A stretch of 64,000 nucleotides of DNA from contig JAHDFP010000005.1 of NCBI GenBank assembly GCA_020628095.1, forward strand, positions 1-64,000. Reading direction: 5' to 3'. Position numbers and translations under genes: made by a program. This document shows, in pieces, positions 12,001-18,672 of the stretch. The DNA comes from Saprospiraceae bacterium (GTDB lineage: Bacteria; Bacteroidota; Bacteroidia; Chitinophagales; Saprospiraceae). Numbering within the stretch: position 1 is the stretch's first letter; the number at the start of each line of letters is the position of its first letter. Below the pieces are notes generated by a model. It worked only from the letters and a program-made list of their open reading frames with translations, was not told where the DNA came from and made no database searches.

Positions 12001-12686
12001 GTGATATCATCGAGATCATGGATCAGGGAGCTGTCGGACGTACAGCTTATATCGCATTAGCACCAGGAGAGGTTAATAATGATATCGATATAGGATTTAC
12101 GCTAAGAAGACCACTGGCATTAGAGGTATATGACTTCTTTGCAAGATGGGAAAGTGAGCAGTGCTACACTGAGATATACTGGACGACAGAGTTTGAGTCT
12201 AATACGCAATACTTCGAGGTAGAGAGATCAGAAAGTCTTGATGGCGAGTACATGGTTGTCGGTAAGACGCCAGCAGCAGGAAATAGTGTAGATAACATCT
12301 TCTACGAAATGACTGATGCAACGATGCCAGAGGGTATATCTTACTATCGACTGAAGTTAGTGGAACTAGATGGTTCTTACTCTTACTCTGATCCTGTGTC
12401 TGTCAATGCAGACTGTGATAAGGATGGAGCGATAACACTCGGTGTATATCCTAATCCGTTCGTAGATAGGATTACGATACAAGTTAATACTGAAGTTGCA
12501 ACTCAGATCCAAGGAGGATTCTATGATGCGATCGGTCAGTTAGTAAGAAAAGTAGATACGCAACAAATAGATTCTGGTACGACGACCTTGTCGATAGATA
12601 CAGAGGATCTACCGAGCGGAAACTACATACTAAGAATTACTGCAGATCAGAAAGTATTTACTGAGAAAATTACGAAGTCGAACTAA
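3..12686 (+). CDS. Giant repetitive cell-surface protein (HYR-like repeats, SprB repeats, SdrD-B-like domains, T9SS type A C-terminal sorting domain); 5' truncated by window edge
   Basis: Open frame from base 3 with no stop; the listed 39 start is a GTG inside a repeat. Units ITCPADATVEC..TSC..ADCDGAQYEIVYTVTDDCGRSASCTQTFTISNDGPS, then CSVSGTDATCGSNNGSATVSVSGGSGNYSYSWSNG units; C-term YPNPF...LPSGNYILRI...KITKSN. Confidence 0.93.
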   Translation, partial: DCDGAQYEIVYTVTDDCGRSTSCTQTFTISNDGPTIACPADATVECESDIAEGTPTVMTSCGLGSTISTDGPNLVSGQADCDGAQYEIVYTVTDDCGRSASCTQTFTISNDGPSITCPADATVECASDIAEGTPTVTTSCGLGSSISTTGPTLVSGQADCDGARYEIVYTVTDDCGRSASCTQTFTISNDGPSITCPADATVECESDIAEGTPSVTTSCGLGSSISTTGPTLVSGTADCDGAQYEIVYTVTDDCGRSANCTQTFTIGNDGPSITCPADATVECESDIAEGTPSVTTSCGLGSSISTTGPTLVSGTADCDGAQYEIVYTVTDDCGRSASCTQTFTISNDGPSITCPDDQIVLCESDIVEGTPTVNVSCGVGSSISTTGPTLVSGQADCDGAQYEIVYTVTDDCGRSASCAQTFTIRNQAPQITCPADQVVECESDIAAGTPTIIVSCNLGSSISTDGPNLVSGTADCDGATYEIVYTVTDDCGRSTSCTQTFTISNDGPSITCPVDATVECASDIAEGTPTVTTSCGLGSSISTDGPNLVSGQADCDGARYEIVYTATDDCGRSTSCTQTFTISNDGPSITCPADATVECASDIAEGTPSVTVPCGLGSSISTTGPSLVSGTADCDGAQYEIVYTVTDDCGRSASCTQTFTIDNDGPSITCPADATVECESDIAEGTPIVTTSCASGSSISTTGPSLVSGTADCDGAQYEIVYTVTDDCGRSASCTQTFTIANDGPSITCPADATVECESDIAAGAPSVATSCNSGSSISTTGPTLVSGTADCDGATYEIVYTVTDDCGRSASCTQTFTISNDGPVISCPADATVECESDIVAGSPTVVTSCNAGSSMSITGPTLVSGTADCDGAQYEIVYTVTDDCGRSASCMQTFTISNNGPSITCPADATVECASDISEGTPSVSSTCNTGYSVSTTGPSLVSGTADCDGAQYEIVYTVTDDCGRSASCTQTFTISNQAPVITCPSNAIVECESDIVAGTPTVTTACGLGSSISTDGPNLVTGNANCDGAVYEIVYTATDDCGRSTSCTQTFTLDNDEPQITCPADATVECESDIAIGTPTVTTSCNAASTISTTGPTLVSGQPDCDGAVYEVVYSAMDDCGRSVNCTQRFTLSNAAPQITCPADATVECAEDIVIGTPTTSTSCGSSSTVSTVGPTLVSGTTDCDGAVYEVQYSIIDACGRSASCTQRFTISNDAPTIICPPGGTVTCASEIVVGSPMASVSCDASSNIQTTGPTLVSGQANCDGAEYEIIYTVTDACGRSASCTQTFIISNGGPTITCPADATVTCTADIAMGNPTVTTTCNSGSTMSTSGPNLVSGAADCDGAVYEIVYTVTDDCGRSASCTQTFNISNGGPSITCPADATVTCESDINAGTPSVTSTCGLSTSISTSGPTLVSGQAGCDGARYQIVYTVTDACGRSASCTQSFLINNGGPSITCPTDAIVTCAADITVGNATATSPCGLTTTVVESGPSLVSGTANCNGAVYEIVYTATDACGRSASCTQTFTIQNQGPSITCAADATVTCASDISESTPIVNVPCGLGSSISTQGPTLVSGQAECDGARYEIVYTVTDDCGRSASCTQTFTISNNGPSITCPASVTLGRIEEYVQGNATVNTQCGYSATVTVTDPVLVSGNDCDGGMYQVTYAVTDACGRNASCVQDIIIRATDLSCSTSATHTTCGDDNGSANVTVTGGYSPYGYSWSNGSSSSAISNLAAGTYTVTITDDVGCQRVCSVVIDPSTQPVCTISGVDSSCGLANGSATVNVNMGRAPYSYTWNNGMTSATINGLAEGTYSVIVTDADGCTTSCSVDIGGSVPPTCSVVGTNTTCGLNNGSAQAIAMGGSGTYTYQWSNGATTASINNLTPGTYNVIVTDSNNCTTECSVSIAGSATPSCSISVENTTCGLDNGSATVTVSNGTAPYVYNWSNGATSSQISGLAAGSYTVTVTDIVGCTTTCNVNVGQSEAPSCSISGTDTSCGLNNGSAVVTASGGGGNYTYQWSNGVTSNSASNLAAGSYSVTVTDGNNCTTTCSVEIAGSNPITCSVNGTDTSCGLNNGSATVNVNGGTGNYSYTWSNGASGATASNLSPGSYTVDVVDNSTGCVTSCSVSIAGSNPIACTVSGTDTSCGLDNGSATVSVSGGTGNYAYRWSNGATGATASNLAAGTYTVDVVDNSTGCMTSCSVSIAGSNPITCTVSGTDTSCGLDNGAATVSVSGGTGNYSYEWSNGMTSSAVSNLAAGTYTVDVVDTNTGCTTSCTVSIGESNPIVCSANGTDTTCGLDNGSATVSVTGGSGVYNYSWSNGATGATASNLAAGTYTVDVVDTNTGCTTSCSVSIGGSNPINCQANGTDATCGLSNGAATVNVTGGSGNYSFAWSNGATSSTISNLSGGSYSVQVTDNATGCTTSCTVSIDAGSTITCSVNGTDATCGSSNGSATVSVSGGTGNYSYAWSNGATGSTANNLAIGNYTVDVTDNVTGCTTSCNVTINGSNAISCSVSGTDATCGDNNGSATVNVSGGSGNYSYSWSNGGSGASISNVAPGSYSVQVTDNATGCTTSCNVNIGGGSQITCSVSGTDASCGDSNGSASVSVSGGSGSYSYTWSNGASGASISNLTSGNYSVQVTDSSTGCTTTCSVSISGGSGIACSVSGTDATCGSNNGSATVSVSGGSGNYTYVWSNGASGATVTNLSPGSYTINVTDTASGCATTCSVTIGGGAQITCSVSGTDATCGSNNGSASVNVSGGSRSYSYSWSNGASGSAVNNLAPGNYSVQVTDIDSGCTTSCSVNIGGGAAISCSVNGTDTSCGESNGSATVSVSGGSGSYSYSWSNGASGATATGLAAGGYSVQVTDNTTGCTTSCSVSIGGSNAISCTVTGSDAACGVNNGTATVSVNGGSGNYVYTWSNGAVGASISGLMAGTYTVQVTDSSTGCATSCSVTISNGTDLTCSVSGTDATCGSNNGSAVVNVTGGSGNYTYLWSNGAGTTSIANLVPGNYSVQVTDNVSGCMTTCSVSIGGGSDISCTVAGTDATCGSNNGSASVTVSGGSGSYSYSWSNGATTANVTNLGVGAYSVQVTDNSSGCVTTCSVSIGGGSDIACTVAGTDATCGDSNGSAIVSVSGGSGSYNYSWSNGGSGQSISNLSTGNYSVTVTDSNSGCATVCSVSIGAGSAITCSIRGEDADCGKGDGSATVNVSGGQAPYQYNWSNGATGSTLNQLPPGDYTVTVTDASGCSTSCSVSIGGGSSISCSVTGNDASCGDNNGSAFATVSGGSGNYTYTWSNGITGSSASGLSAGTYTVSVTDNVSGCTTDCNVVIGDSGALSCTVSTSAENCDQGNGGATVTVTGGTGNYDYSWSNGATTSSVTNLQAGSYSVTITDNAGCSTSCSFTIEATGQPECQIVGRNGNCASPLGSAEVFVSGGTGSFTYAWSNGGTSPQITGLAPGTYSVIITDSAGCQTSCSVEIGQDDVPVCMTQSTPASCAEPNGSASVSTTGGSGPYSYAWSNGENTETITGLLPGTYTVTVTDNTGCETICSVDVDATSPTACEIVSDDTSCGQDNGYAGVTATGGVGNYTYLWSTGDTNSELFNLPAGNYSVTVTDEFGCSTVCSTTVRNRGNGPICTVTGSDATCGDNNGTVSVSVTGGVLPYSYEWNTGSTSDRLTNLIGGDYTVTVTDAGGCSSICSISIQSIGGPTCTIDAIDENCGKGDGRMTANAVGGSGIYQYMWSTGETTASVFNLTAGQYSVTVTDDKGCQVVCTGRIENSLEDCNAEVGDKVWNDQDGDGIQDSDEPGIPGAIVTLYDAGGNVVSTLVTDGNGGYCFTDLTEGDYYIGFALPSALTGYATSPQNSMLTGINSDITGANGPGTTDIFTLEQSEKNKNIDAGFYKGGSIGNTVWCDPIEGGNPNSQDGGDLPVPGVVVNLYKIDLSTGAETFCGSDTTDINGNYSFSGLTADMYIIEAYNPEVDRPEDEKRFVSPNVGSDEFDSDIIEIMDQGAVGRTAYIALAPGEVNNDIDIGFTLRRPLALEVYDFFARWESEQCYTEIYWTTEFESNTQYFEVERSESLDGEYMVVGKTPAAGNSVDNIFYEMTDATMPEGISYYRLKLVELDGSYSYSDPVSVNADCDKDGAITLGVYPNPFVDRITIQVNTEVATQIQGGFYDAIGQLVRKVDTQQIDSGTTTLSIDTEDLPSGNYILRITADQKVFTEKITKSN
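108..5074 (+). repeat. Tandem HYR-like units, exact 237 bp (79 aa) period, about 21 copies (last one degenerate)
   Basis: I(T/A)C-P motif codon at 108, 1293 (=108+5x237) and 4848 (=108+20x237), checked by position. Confidence 0.95.
5075..11340 (+). repeat. Tandem SprB-like units, about 73-75 aa, about 28 copies
   Basis: Recurring C(S/T)V.GTDATCG..NGSATV.V.GG.G.Y.Y.WSNG....I..L..G.Y.V.VTD...GC...C.V.I. Confidence 0.9.
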
Positions 12687-12715
12687 GAAATATAAGTTCT
12701 CAATTGTAGATGGAT

Positions 12716-12753
12716 ATAGGAGTCTCATTTAATTATGAGGCTCCTATTTTTTT
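12716..12753 (+). terminator. Rho-independent terminator after the giant surface-protein gene
   Basis: ATAGGAG-T-CTCAT / TTAATT / ATGAG-G-CTCCTAT followed by T run, 30 bp after stop. Confidence 0.9.
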
Positions 12754-12815
12754 GTTATGAAACCTTAAAATTGAACAACCCAATTAGTAGTTAATGGAAA
12801 TACCTTTTTTTTGAT

Positions 12816-14921
12816 TTAGCTTATCCTTCCTAGATTAATGGTTCCTTGGTTTAGCTTTTCTATTTTTTCTTTGAGGACAGTGTTGTTAGAGTCATTGAGA
12901 TAAGGGTCTTTATTGAGTATCGTTTGCGCAATTTTTCTTGCAGAGAACAGGACATTTTGATCTTCTCCTATGCTGAATAAATTGAAATCTATACCACCAC
13001 TCTGTCTTGTCCCTTCTATATCTCCAGGGCCACGTAGCTCTAGATCAGCTTCTGCTATTTTGAATCCATCATTAGTATCGGTCATGGTCTTAATCCTAAA
13101 TCTTGCCTCCTGACTGAGCTTATATCCCGTCATCAATATGCAATAAGATTGCTCTCCACCTCGTCCGACCCGACCTCTGAGCTGGTGTAACTGTGATAGA
13201 CCGAATCTCTCCGTGTTCTCTATAATCATAACAGTGGCATTGGGCACATTGACGCCGACCTCTATCACTGTGGTAGCCACCATGATTTGAGTTTTTCCAC
13301 TGGCGAATCTTTGCATCTCGTACTCCTTATCTTTTGGTTTCATCCTTCCATGGACGACACTGATCTGAAATTCCTCAGGCGGGAAGTGCTGTCTTAGATT
13401 ATCATATCCCTCTTGCAAGTTGGCTAGGTCCAGTTTCGCAGATTCTTCTATTAAAGGATACACAATATATATCTGGCGACCCTTGAGGATTTGGTCATGC
13501 ATGAAATGAATGACCTGCGGTCGATGTTTATCCGTCTTATGCAAGGTCTGAATTTCCTTTCGACCTGGCGGTAATTCGTCGATGATAGATACATCCAGGT
13601 CGCCATATAAGGTCATAGATAGTGTACGTGGAATAGGTGTGGCGGTCATGACAAGGACATGCGGTGGATGTTGGTTTCCTTTTTTCCAGAGTTTTGCGCG
13701 CTGCATCACACCGAACCGATGTTGTTCATCTATGATGGCCAATCCCAGATTAGAGAATTGTACGGGATCTTCAAACACGGCGTGTGTCCCTATAAGTAAT
13801 TGTAGGTCATTACTTTTGAGCAATCGTAAGATTTGGTTGCGGACTTTTCCTTTGACACTGCCAGATAAGAAAGCGGTTCTGATACCGAGACCTTCCAGTG
13901 ACTTTTGTATAGAATTATAATGTTGTTGTGCTAATATTTCTGTAGGTGCCATGAGCACAGTCTGGTAACCATTGTCGATTGCTAATAAGGTCGTCAGGAT
14001 CGCGACTATCGTCTTACCACTGCCGACATCTCCTTGTAAGAGACGATTCATCTGGCGTGCTGATCCGAGATCTGCCCTTATTTCTTTGATGACCCTCTTT
14101 TGAGCACCAGTTAAGGTAAACGGTAATTTTTCTTTATAAAATTTGTTAAAGCTGTCTCCGACCTTAGTGAAATTGTGCCCCTTATACTTGAGTTGCCTTT
14201 CTGACTTATTGAATAATAACCTTAATTGGAAATAAAAGATTTCTTCGAATTTTATTCTTGACTGCGCTTTGGTTAGGGCATTTTCATTTTCTGGGAAGTG
14301 GATGTTTCTGATAGCCTGATATCTGGATATTAATTTCAACTTATCCGTCAGATAATGAGGAAGTGTCTCTGGAAAATATCTTTCGCCTAATTTTTCCAAA
14401 ATGGATTCGATTACTTTTCGCCGCGCCTTACTATCAAATCCAATCTTATTCAGTTTTTCTGTAGAAGAATAGATGGGTTCGTAAGTATTCTTAGCTTTCT
14501 GCTGATTTTGATCTGCGGCCTCCATCTCGGGATGGGCAATATTAGCGATGCCTTTATACATGCTGGCTTTGCCATAGACGATGTATTCTTTATTAAGTTC
14601 TATATACTTCTCTATATAAGCAATGCCCTTAAACCAAACCAACTCCACAAAGCCCGAAGCATCTCTGAGGGTCGCGGTAAGCCGTTTTTGTTTTTTGCCT
14701 TTTATAAGTTGTTTGGATATTATAGAGCCTTTGATCTGTACGAGGTCATTATTTTTGATGTCGCGGATGGGAGTAATTTCAGTTTTATCGACATATCTAA
14801 AAGGATATTTACTAAGCAGATCACCCACGGTGAATATACCAAGCTCCAGGTTGAGTATTTCGGCTTTGATAGGGCCGATGCCTTTTACATATTTGATATC
14901 CTTTCTTAGTACATCCTCCAT
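12816..14921 (-). CDS. recG: ATP-dependent DNA helicase RecG
   Basis: Full-length; LLQGDVGSGKTIVAILT, DEQHRFGVMQR, TATPIPRTLSMT, RGRVGRGGEQSYCIL motifs. Confidence 0.97.
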   Translation of the reverse strand: MEDVLRKDIKYVKGIGPIKAEILNLELGIFTVGDLLSKYPFRYVDKTEITPIRDIKNNDLVQIKGSIISKQLIKGKKQKRLTATLRDASGFVELVWFKGIAYIEKYIELNKEYIVYGKASMYKGIANIAHPEMEAADQNQQKAKNTYEPIYSSTEKLNKIGFDSKARRKVIESILEKLGERYFPETLPHYLTDKLKLISRYQAIRNIHFPENENALTKAQSRIKFEEIFYFQLRLLFNKSERQLKYKGHNFTKVGDSFNKFYKEKLPFTLTGAQKRVIKEIRADLGSARQMNRLLQGDVGSGKTIVAILTTLLAIDNGYQTVLMAPTEILAQQHYNSIQKSLEGLGIRTAFLSGSVKGKVRNQILRLLKSNDLQLLIGTHAVFEDPVQFSNLGLAIIDEQHRFGVMQRAKLWKKGNQHPPHVLVMTATPIPRTLSMTLYGDLDVSIIDELPPGRKEIQTLHKTDKHRPQVIHFMHDQILKGRQIYIVYPLIEESAKLDLANLQEGYDNLRQHFPPEEFQISVVHGRMKPKDKEYEMQRFASGKTQIMVATTVIEVGVNVPNATVMIIENTERFGLSQLHQLRGRVGRGGEQSYCILMTGYKLSQEARFRIKTMTDTNDGFKIAEADLELRGPGDIEGTRQSGGIDFNLFSIGEDQNVLFSARKIAQTILNKDPYLNDSNNTVLKEKIEKLNQGTINLGRIS

Positions 14922-15079
14922 CTAAGGACTAATATGATTTTTATATTGGAAATATTTCGATCCTTGTCGCAACTAAATGATAGTATTGTAAAGGACATTC
15001 ATATTATAAATTAAAATATATTTAAATATCTAAAAATTAGATTACTTTTCGGATTAGCTAAATCAAAATGGTCTAGGAT

Positions 15080-15451
15080 ATGGCGAGTATCAGACAAAGA
15101 CAGACAGAAGAGGTTATTAGGAGGCATTTTGGATCTGTATTATTGACAGAGGGTCGGAATATATACGGAGATGCTTTTGTGACAGTGACCAAAGTAATGG
15201 TCACTCCTGATATAAGTTTGTGTAAGATATACCTGAGTGTTTATAATTCTGAGGATAAAGTGGGGGTCCTGGATAGCATAAACGAAAATCTCCATCATCT
15301 CAAAAAGAATCTTGCACAGAGGATAAGAAAGCACGTCAGACGTATTCCTGATATATCATTCTTCTTGGATGATCTGGTCGACGAAATGTACAAGGTCGAT
15401 AAGTTGCTCACGGATATGCGGAATCAGGGGCTCATGGGAGAAGAAGAATAG
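15080..15451 (+). CDS. rbfA: Ribosome-binding factor A
   Basis: 123 aa; RQRQTEEVIRRHFGSVL, VTVTKVMVTPDLS-like, RRIPDISFFLDD. Confidence 0.88.
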   Translation: MASIRQRQTEEVIRRHFGSVLLTEGRNIYGDAFVTVTKVMVTPDISLCKIYLSVYNSEDKVGVLDSINENLHHLKKNLAQRIRKHVRRIPDISFFLDDLVDEMYKVDKLLTDMRNQGLMGEEE

Positions 15452-15552
15452 TCTGAGTGGTAATATCTTCATATTAACAAAGTATATATAAGACTATTCC
15501 TTATATGTTTCCTATTTTTGGGCTTTAAATAATCTAATTAAAATTAGATACG

Positions 15553-16818
15553 ATGCCTGTAGATGTTCTCTTAGGCTTACAATGGGGTGATGAGGGGAAA
15601 GGAAAGATAGTAGACTACTTAGCAAAGGACTATGATATCATCGCTAGATTTCAGGGAGGTCCTAATGCGGGTCATACTATTGTCATAGGCGATCATAAGC
15701 ATGTCTTACACACGATTCCCTCTGGTGTATTCAGAAAAGATGTTATTAATGTTATAGGCAATGGTGTTGTTATAGACCCCATCGTTCTGGCAAGGGAGCT
15801 TAATTCTTTGGTGGAGATAGACGTGGATACATCTAATATCTACATCGCCAAAAAAGCACATCTTATCCTACCGACGCATAGATACCTAGATGCAGCATCC
15901 GAAGCCTCCAAGGGAAAATCAAAAATAGGCTCTACTCTCAGAGGTATAGGTCCTACTTATATGGATAAGACTGGAAGGAACGGATTGCGTGTAGGTGACA
16001 TACTAAGAGATGACTTTAAGGAACGATATAATAACCTCAAACAAAAACATATAGAGCTCGGAAAGATATATCCAGCGTTAGATTTTGATATAGAGACAGA
16101 AGAACAGAAGTGGTTTGAGAGTATAGAAAGTATCAAGAGACTACATCATATAGATTGCTCTTATTACATCAACCAAGCCATCAAAGATGGAAAGTCTATA
16201 CTTGCAGAAGGAGCACAAGGCTCTATGCTGGATGTGGACTATGGTACATATCCTTATGTTACCTCATCTAATACATTGACCTCAGGCGTATGCGTTGGTC
16301 TTGGAGTGGCACCTCAGCATATCAAAGATGTCTACGGTATCACTAAGTCTTACTGTACGCGTGTAGGTGGCGGACCTTTTCCGACGGAGCTAGATAACGA
16401 GATAGGGGAGGAACTTAGAAAAATTGGTGCAGAGTTTGGTGCGACGACTGGTAGGCCACGACGTACGGGATGGATAGATCTCCCGCAACTCAAATACACC
16501 ATTATGCTCAACGGTGTCAACAAGTTGTGTATTACCAAATTAGACTGCCTTAATACTTTTGCCAATATAAAAGTCGCCACCCATTACAAAGTCAGCGATG
16601 GCGAATCGCAAAACCTACCTTACGATCTCACCGATAGTAATCTTACCCCCATATACAAATCCATAGAGGGCTGGGAGTCTGACACAGATCAGATCAGAGA
16701 TTATCAGAGCTTACCGCCTAAGGCAAAAGAGTATATCGAATTCTTAGAAAGTTATCTAGAGGTGGAGGTGAAAATAATCAGTACTGGTCCTGAGCGGGAT
16801 AGTTTGATTATAAGGTAG
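15553..16818 (+). CDS. purA: Adenylosuccinate synthetase
   Basis: LLGLQWGDEGKGKIVDYL, GGPNAGHTI, TTGRPRRTGWID. Confidence 0.98.
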   Translation: MPVDVLLGLQWGDEGKGKIVDYLAKDYDIIARFQGGPNAGHTIVIGDHKHVLHTIPSGVFRKDVINVIGNGVVIDPIVLARELNSLVEIDVDTSNIYIAKKAHLILPTHRYLDAASEASKGKSKIGSTLRGIGPTYMDKTGRNGLRVGDILRDDFKERYNNLKQKHIELGKIYPALDFDIETEEQKWFESIESIKRLHHIDCSYYINQAIKDGKSILAEGAQGSMLDVDYGTYPYVTSSNTLTSGVCVGLGVAPQHIKDVYGITKSYCTRVGGGPFPTELDNEIGEELRKIGAEFGATTGRPRRTGWIDLPQLKYTIMLNGVNKLCITKLDCLNTFANIKVATHYKVSDGESQNLPYDLTDSNLTPIYKSIEGWESDTDQIRDYQSLPPKAKEYIEFLESYLEVEVKIISTGPERDSLIIR

Positions 16819-17062
16819 ATCATGACAAGTTAAGTCAATAAATAGTTTTTAGTTACCGAACTAAAGCGAAGAAAAGTACCCTTATAAAGGAGTAATGAAA
16901 GTTGGGTTATACGCTTGTCTTCAATTCTCTGTCAACCATACAATACCACGTCCAGATACAAACAAAAAGTCCCAGAAAGTATATTAGCCCATAAATAGTG
17001 CAGGAATACCTTAGGCTTTTGGATAGGAATTATCAATTTAGTGAACTAAATATGCCGTTCCT

Positions 17063-17764
17063 ATGGATGATAACAAAGCCCTAAAAAATAAACATAAAGC
17101 GGATCTGTTGGCAGCAGAGTTAAGAATCAAAAATGCAAAAGCATCAGAAGCCGAGGCTAAGGCCTCTAAGGCACTAGCAAGAAGTACCGAAGATGCCTCC
17201 AATGCTGAAGGAATGTTCGGTACTAAATCAGAGCCAAGAAAGTCTATGAGTACTTTTCTGAGAAATCAGAATAAACTCCAAGTGAGCACCATAGCTATTT
17301 TGGATAGAAAATCTGCGATCCTCATTCGTATCTGTACCACGCTTGTATCTGGACTGATTGTCCTACATGGGTATATAGATGATAATGTCGTCGGTGGGCA
17401 CTGGATATCGGTTGTCCTCTTGATAGGTATGATGATTACGCTCGTCATGGCTATGATAGCCACTAAGCCCATGAGTTTTCTTGCCAAGAATGTCAGGCAT
17501 GAGATATTCGATGCGCATCGTTCCTCTGAGGAAAATGTTTTTTTCATGATGAAGGATTATAATTTGAAAGAATATCAAGAGTCGATGCAAAAGGTGGTGG
17601 CGAGGCAAGATTTGCAACTCGGCAATCAAATAAGGTCAAGCTATTTTCTAGGACGATATAATGCCAATAAAGGTAGGATGGTGGACCTAGCGTACAACAC
17701 ATTTATTATCTCATTTTTATTAGCAGGACTTCTATTCTTATATTTTAGGTACTCAGCGGTATGA
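17063..17764 (+). CDS. Pycsar-effector-like (PycTM/DUF5706-like) membrane protein with N-terminal Ala/Lys-rich helical segment
   Basis: LDRKSAILI..TM..VLLIGMMITLVMAMIATKP..NVFFMMKDYNLKEYQESMQKVVARQDLQLGNQIRSSYFLGRYNANKGRMVDLAYNTF resembles the C-terminal membrane half of HD-DUF5706 proteins. Confidence 0.65.
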   Translation: MDDNKALKNKHKADLLAAELRIKNAKASEAEAKASKALARSTEDASNAEGMFGTKSEPRKSMSTFLRNQNKLQVSTIAILDRKSAILIRICTTLVSGLIVLHGYIDDNVVGGHWISVVLLIGMMITLVMAMIATKPMSFLAKNVRHEIFDAHRSSEENVFFMMKDYNLKEYQESMQKVVARQDLQLGNQIRSSYFLGRYNANKGRMVDLAYNTFIISFLLAGLLFLYFRYSAV

Positions 17765-18666
17765 TACGGATTATCAGCTTTTATTTTTTCCTCATACTCC
17801 TCAGTTGTATAGAACAACCTCGAGCGCAAGGAGTATTACATGTGACACCCTTTTCCCCCATGGAGTCAAAGTATGATTTCACTACGTCCGATGACATCTT
17901 TATATTGGATGGGGAGCTGGAAGAAATATCTGGTCTTAGTTATTGCGAGGATAATCATACACTGGTTACTCATAACGATGAGAAAGGGAAGCTTTTTGTT
18001 CTGGATATTAATGATGGCAAGATTCTTTCGAAACACAAATTTGGCAAGTCTGGAGATTATGAAAGTATTCTATGTCTCCAAGATCAAATATATGTAGCTA
18101 ATAATGCAGGCACATTATATACAATAAACAGATCATCGCCTGACATTTCTACCAAACAAAAAACGAAATTATCCACAACAAATGATGTAGAGGGTCTCTG
18201 CTATGATAAAGAGAATCATCAGTTGCTGTTCGCATGTAAAGGTCAATCTCTGGGAAAAGAGAAGAGTAAAAAGAAAAAGGTGATCTATTCTTATGATTTG
18301 ATAAAGAAAGAAATAAGTGAAGAAGCATTCCTTTCTATTAAAGATGATGAGCTAGTGGCTTGGGTAAATACAAACTATAAGGCTCAATCCAAATCTGATA
18401 TGAAAAAGAAACTATCAAGAGTCAAAGATTTTTCTCCTTCTGGGATTTCTTTTAGTTACGATGATAATGGGTTATATCTAGTCTCCGCGAAGGGAAGTAC
18501 TATGTTGGTTTTTGATAAAGAGTTAGAATTGTCCGAAGTCCATTTTTTGAATCCTAAGACTATCCCTCAGCCTGAAGGTATCTGTTTTGATAAGGACAAT
18601 AATTTGTATATCAGTACAGAGGGCAAAGGGTTTAGTGCTAAAATTTTCAAATTTTCTCCTAAGTAA
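17761..18666 (+). CDS. SdiA-regulated-domain-like beta-propeller lipoprotein
   Basis: Lipobox-like LLSCIEQP; ILDGELEEISGLSYCEDNHTLVTHNDEKGKLFVLD, DVEGLCYDKENHQLLFACKG, QPEGICFDKDNNLYISTEGKGFSAKIFKF; ATGA overlap with upstream gene. Confidence 0.6.
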   Translation: MIRIISFYFFLILLSCIEQPRAQGVLHVTPFSPMESKYDFTTSDDIFILDGELEEISGLSYCEDNHTLVTHNDEKGKLFVLDINDGKILSKHKFGKSGDYESILCLQDQIYVANNAGTLYTINRSSPDISTKQKTKLSTTNDVEGLCYDKENHQLLFACKGQSLGKEKSKKKKVIYSYDLIKKEISEEAFLSIKDDELVAWVNTNYKAQSKSDMKKKLSRVKDFSPSGISFSYDDNGLYLVSAKGSTMLVFDKELELSEVHFLNPKTIPQPEGICFDKDNNLYISTEGKGFSAKIFKFSPK

Positions 18667-18672
18667 TATAGT

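Noticed and set aside
15486-15506. ATATAAG-N7-CTTATAT hairpin between rbfA and purA
   Set aside because: AT-only weak stem without T tract; insufficient to call a terminator or regulator.
17063-17764. Complete Pycsar anti-phage system
   Set aside because: Only a PycTM-like protein is seen; no adjacent adenylate/guanylate-type cyclase, and neighbours look like envelope housekeeping genes.
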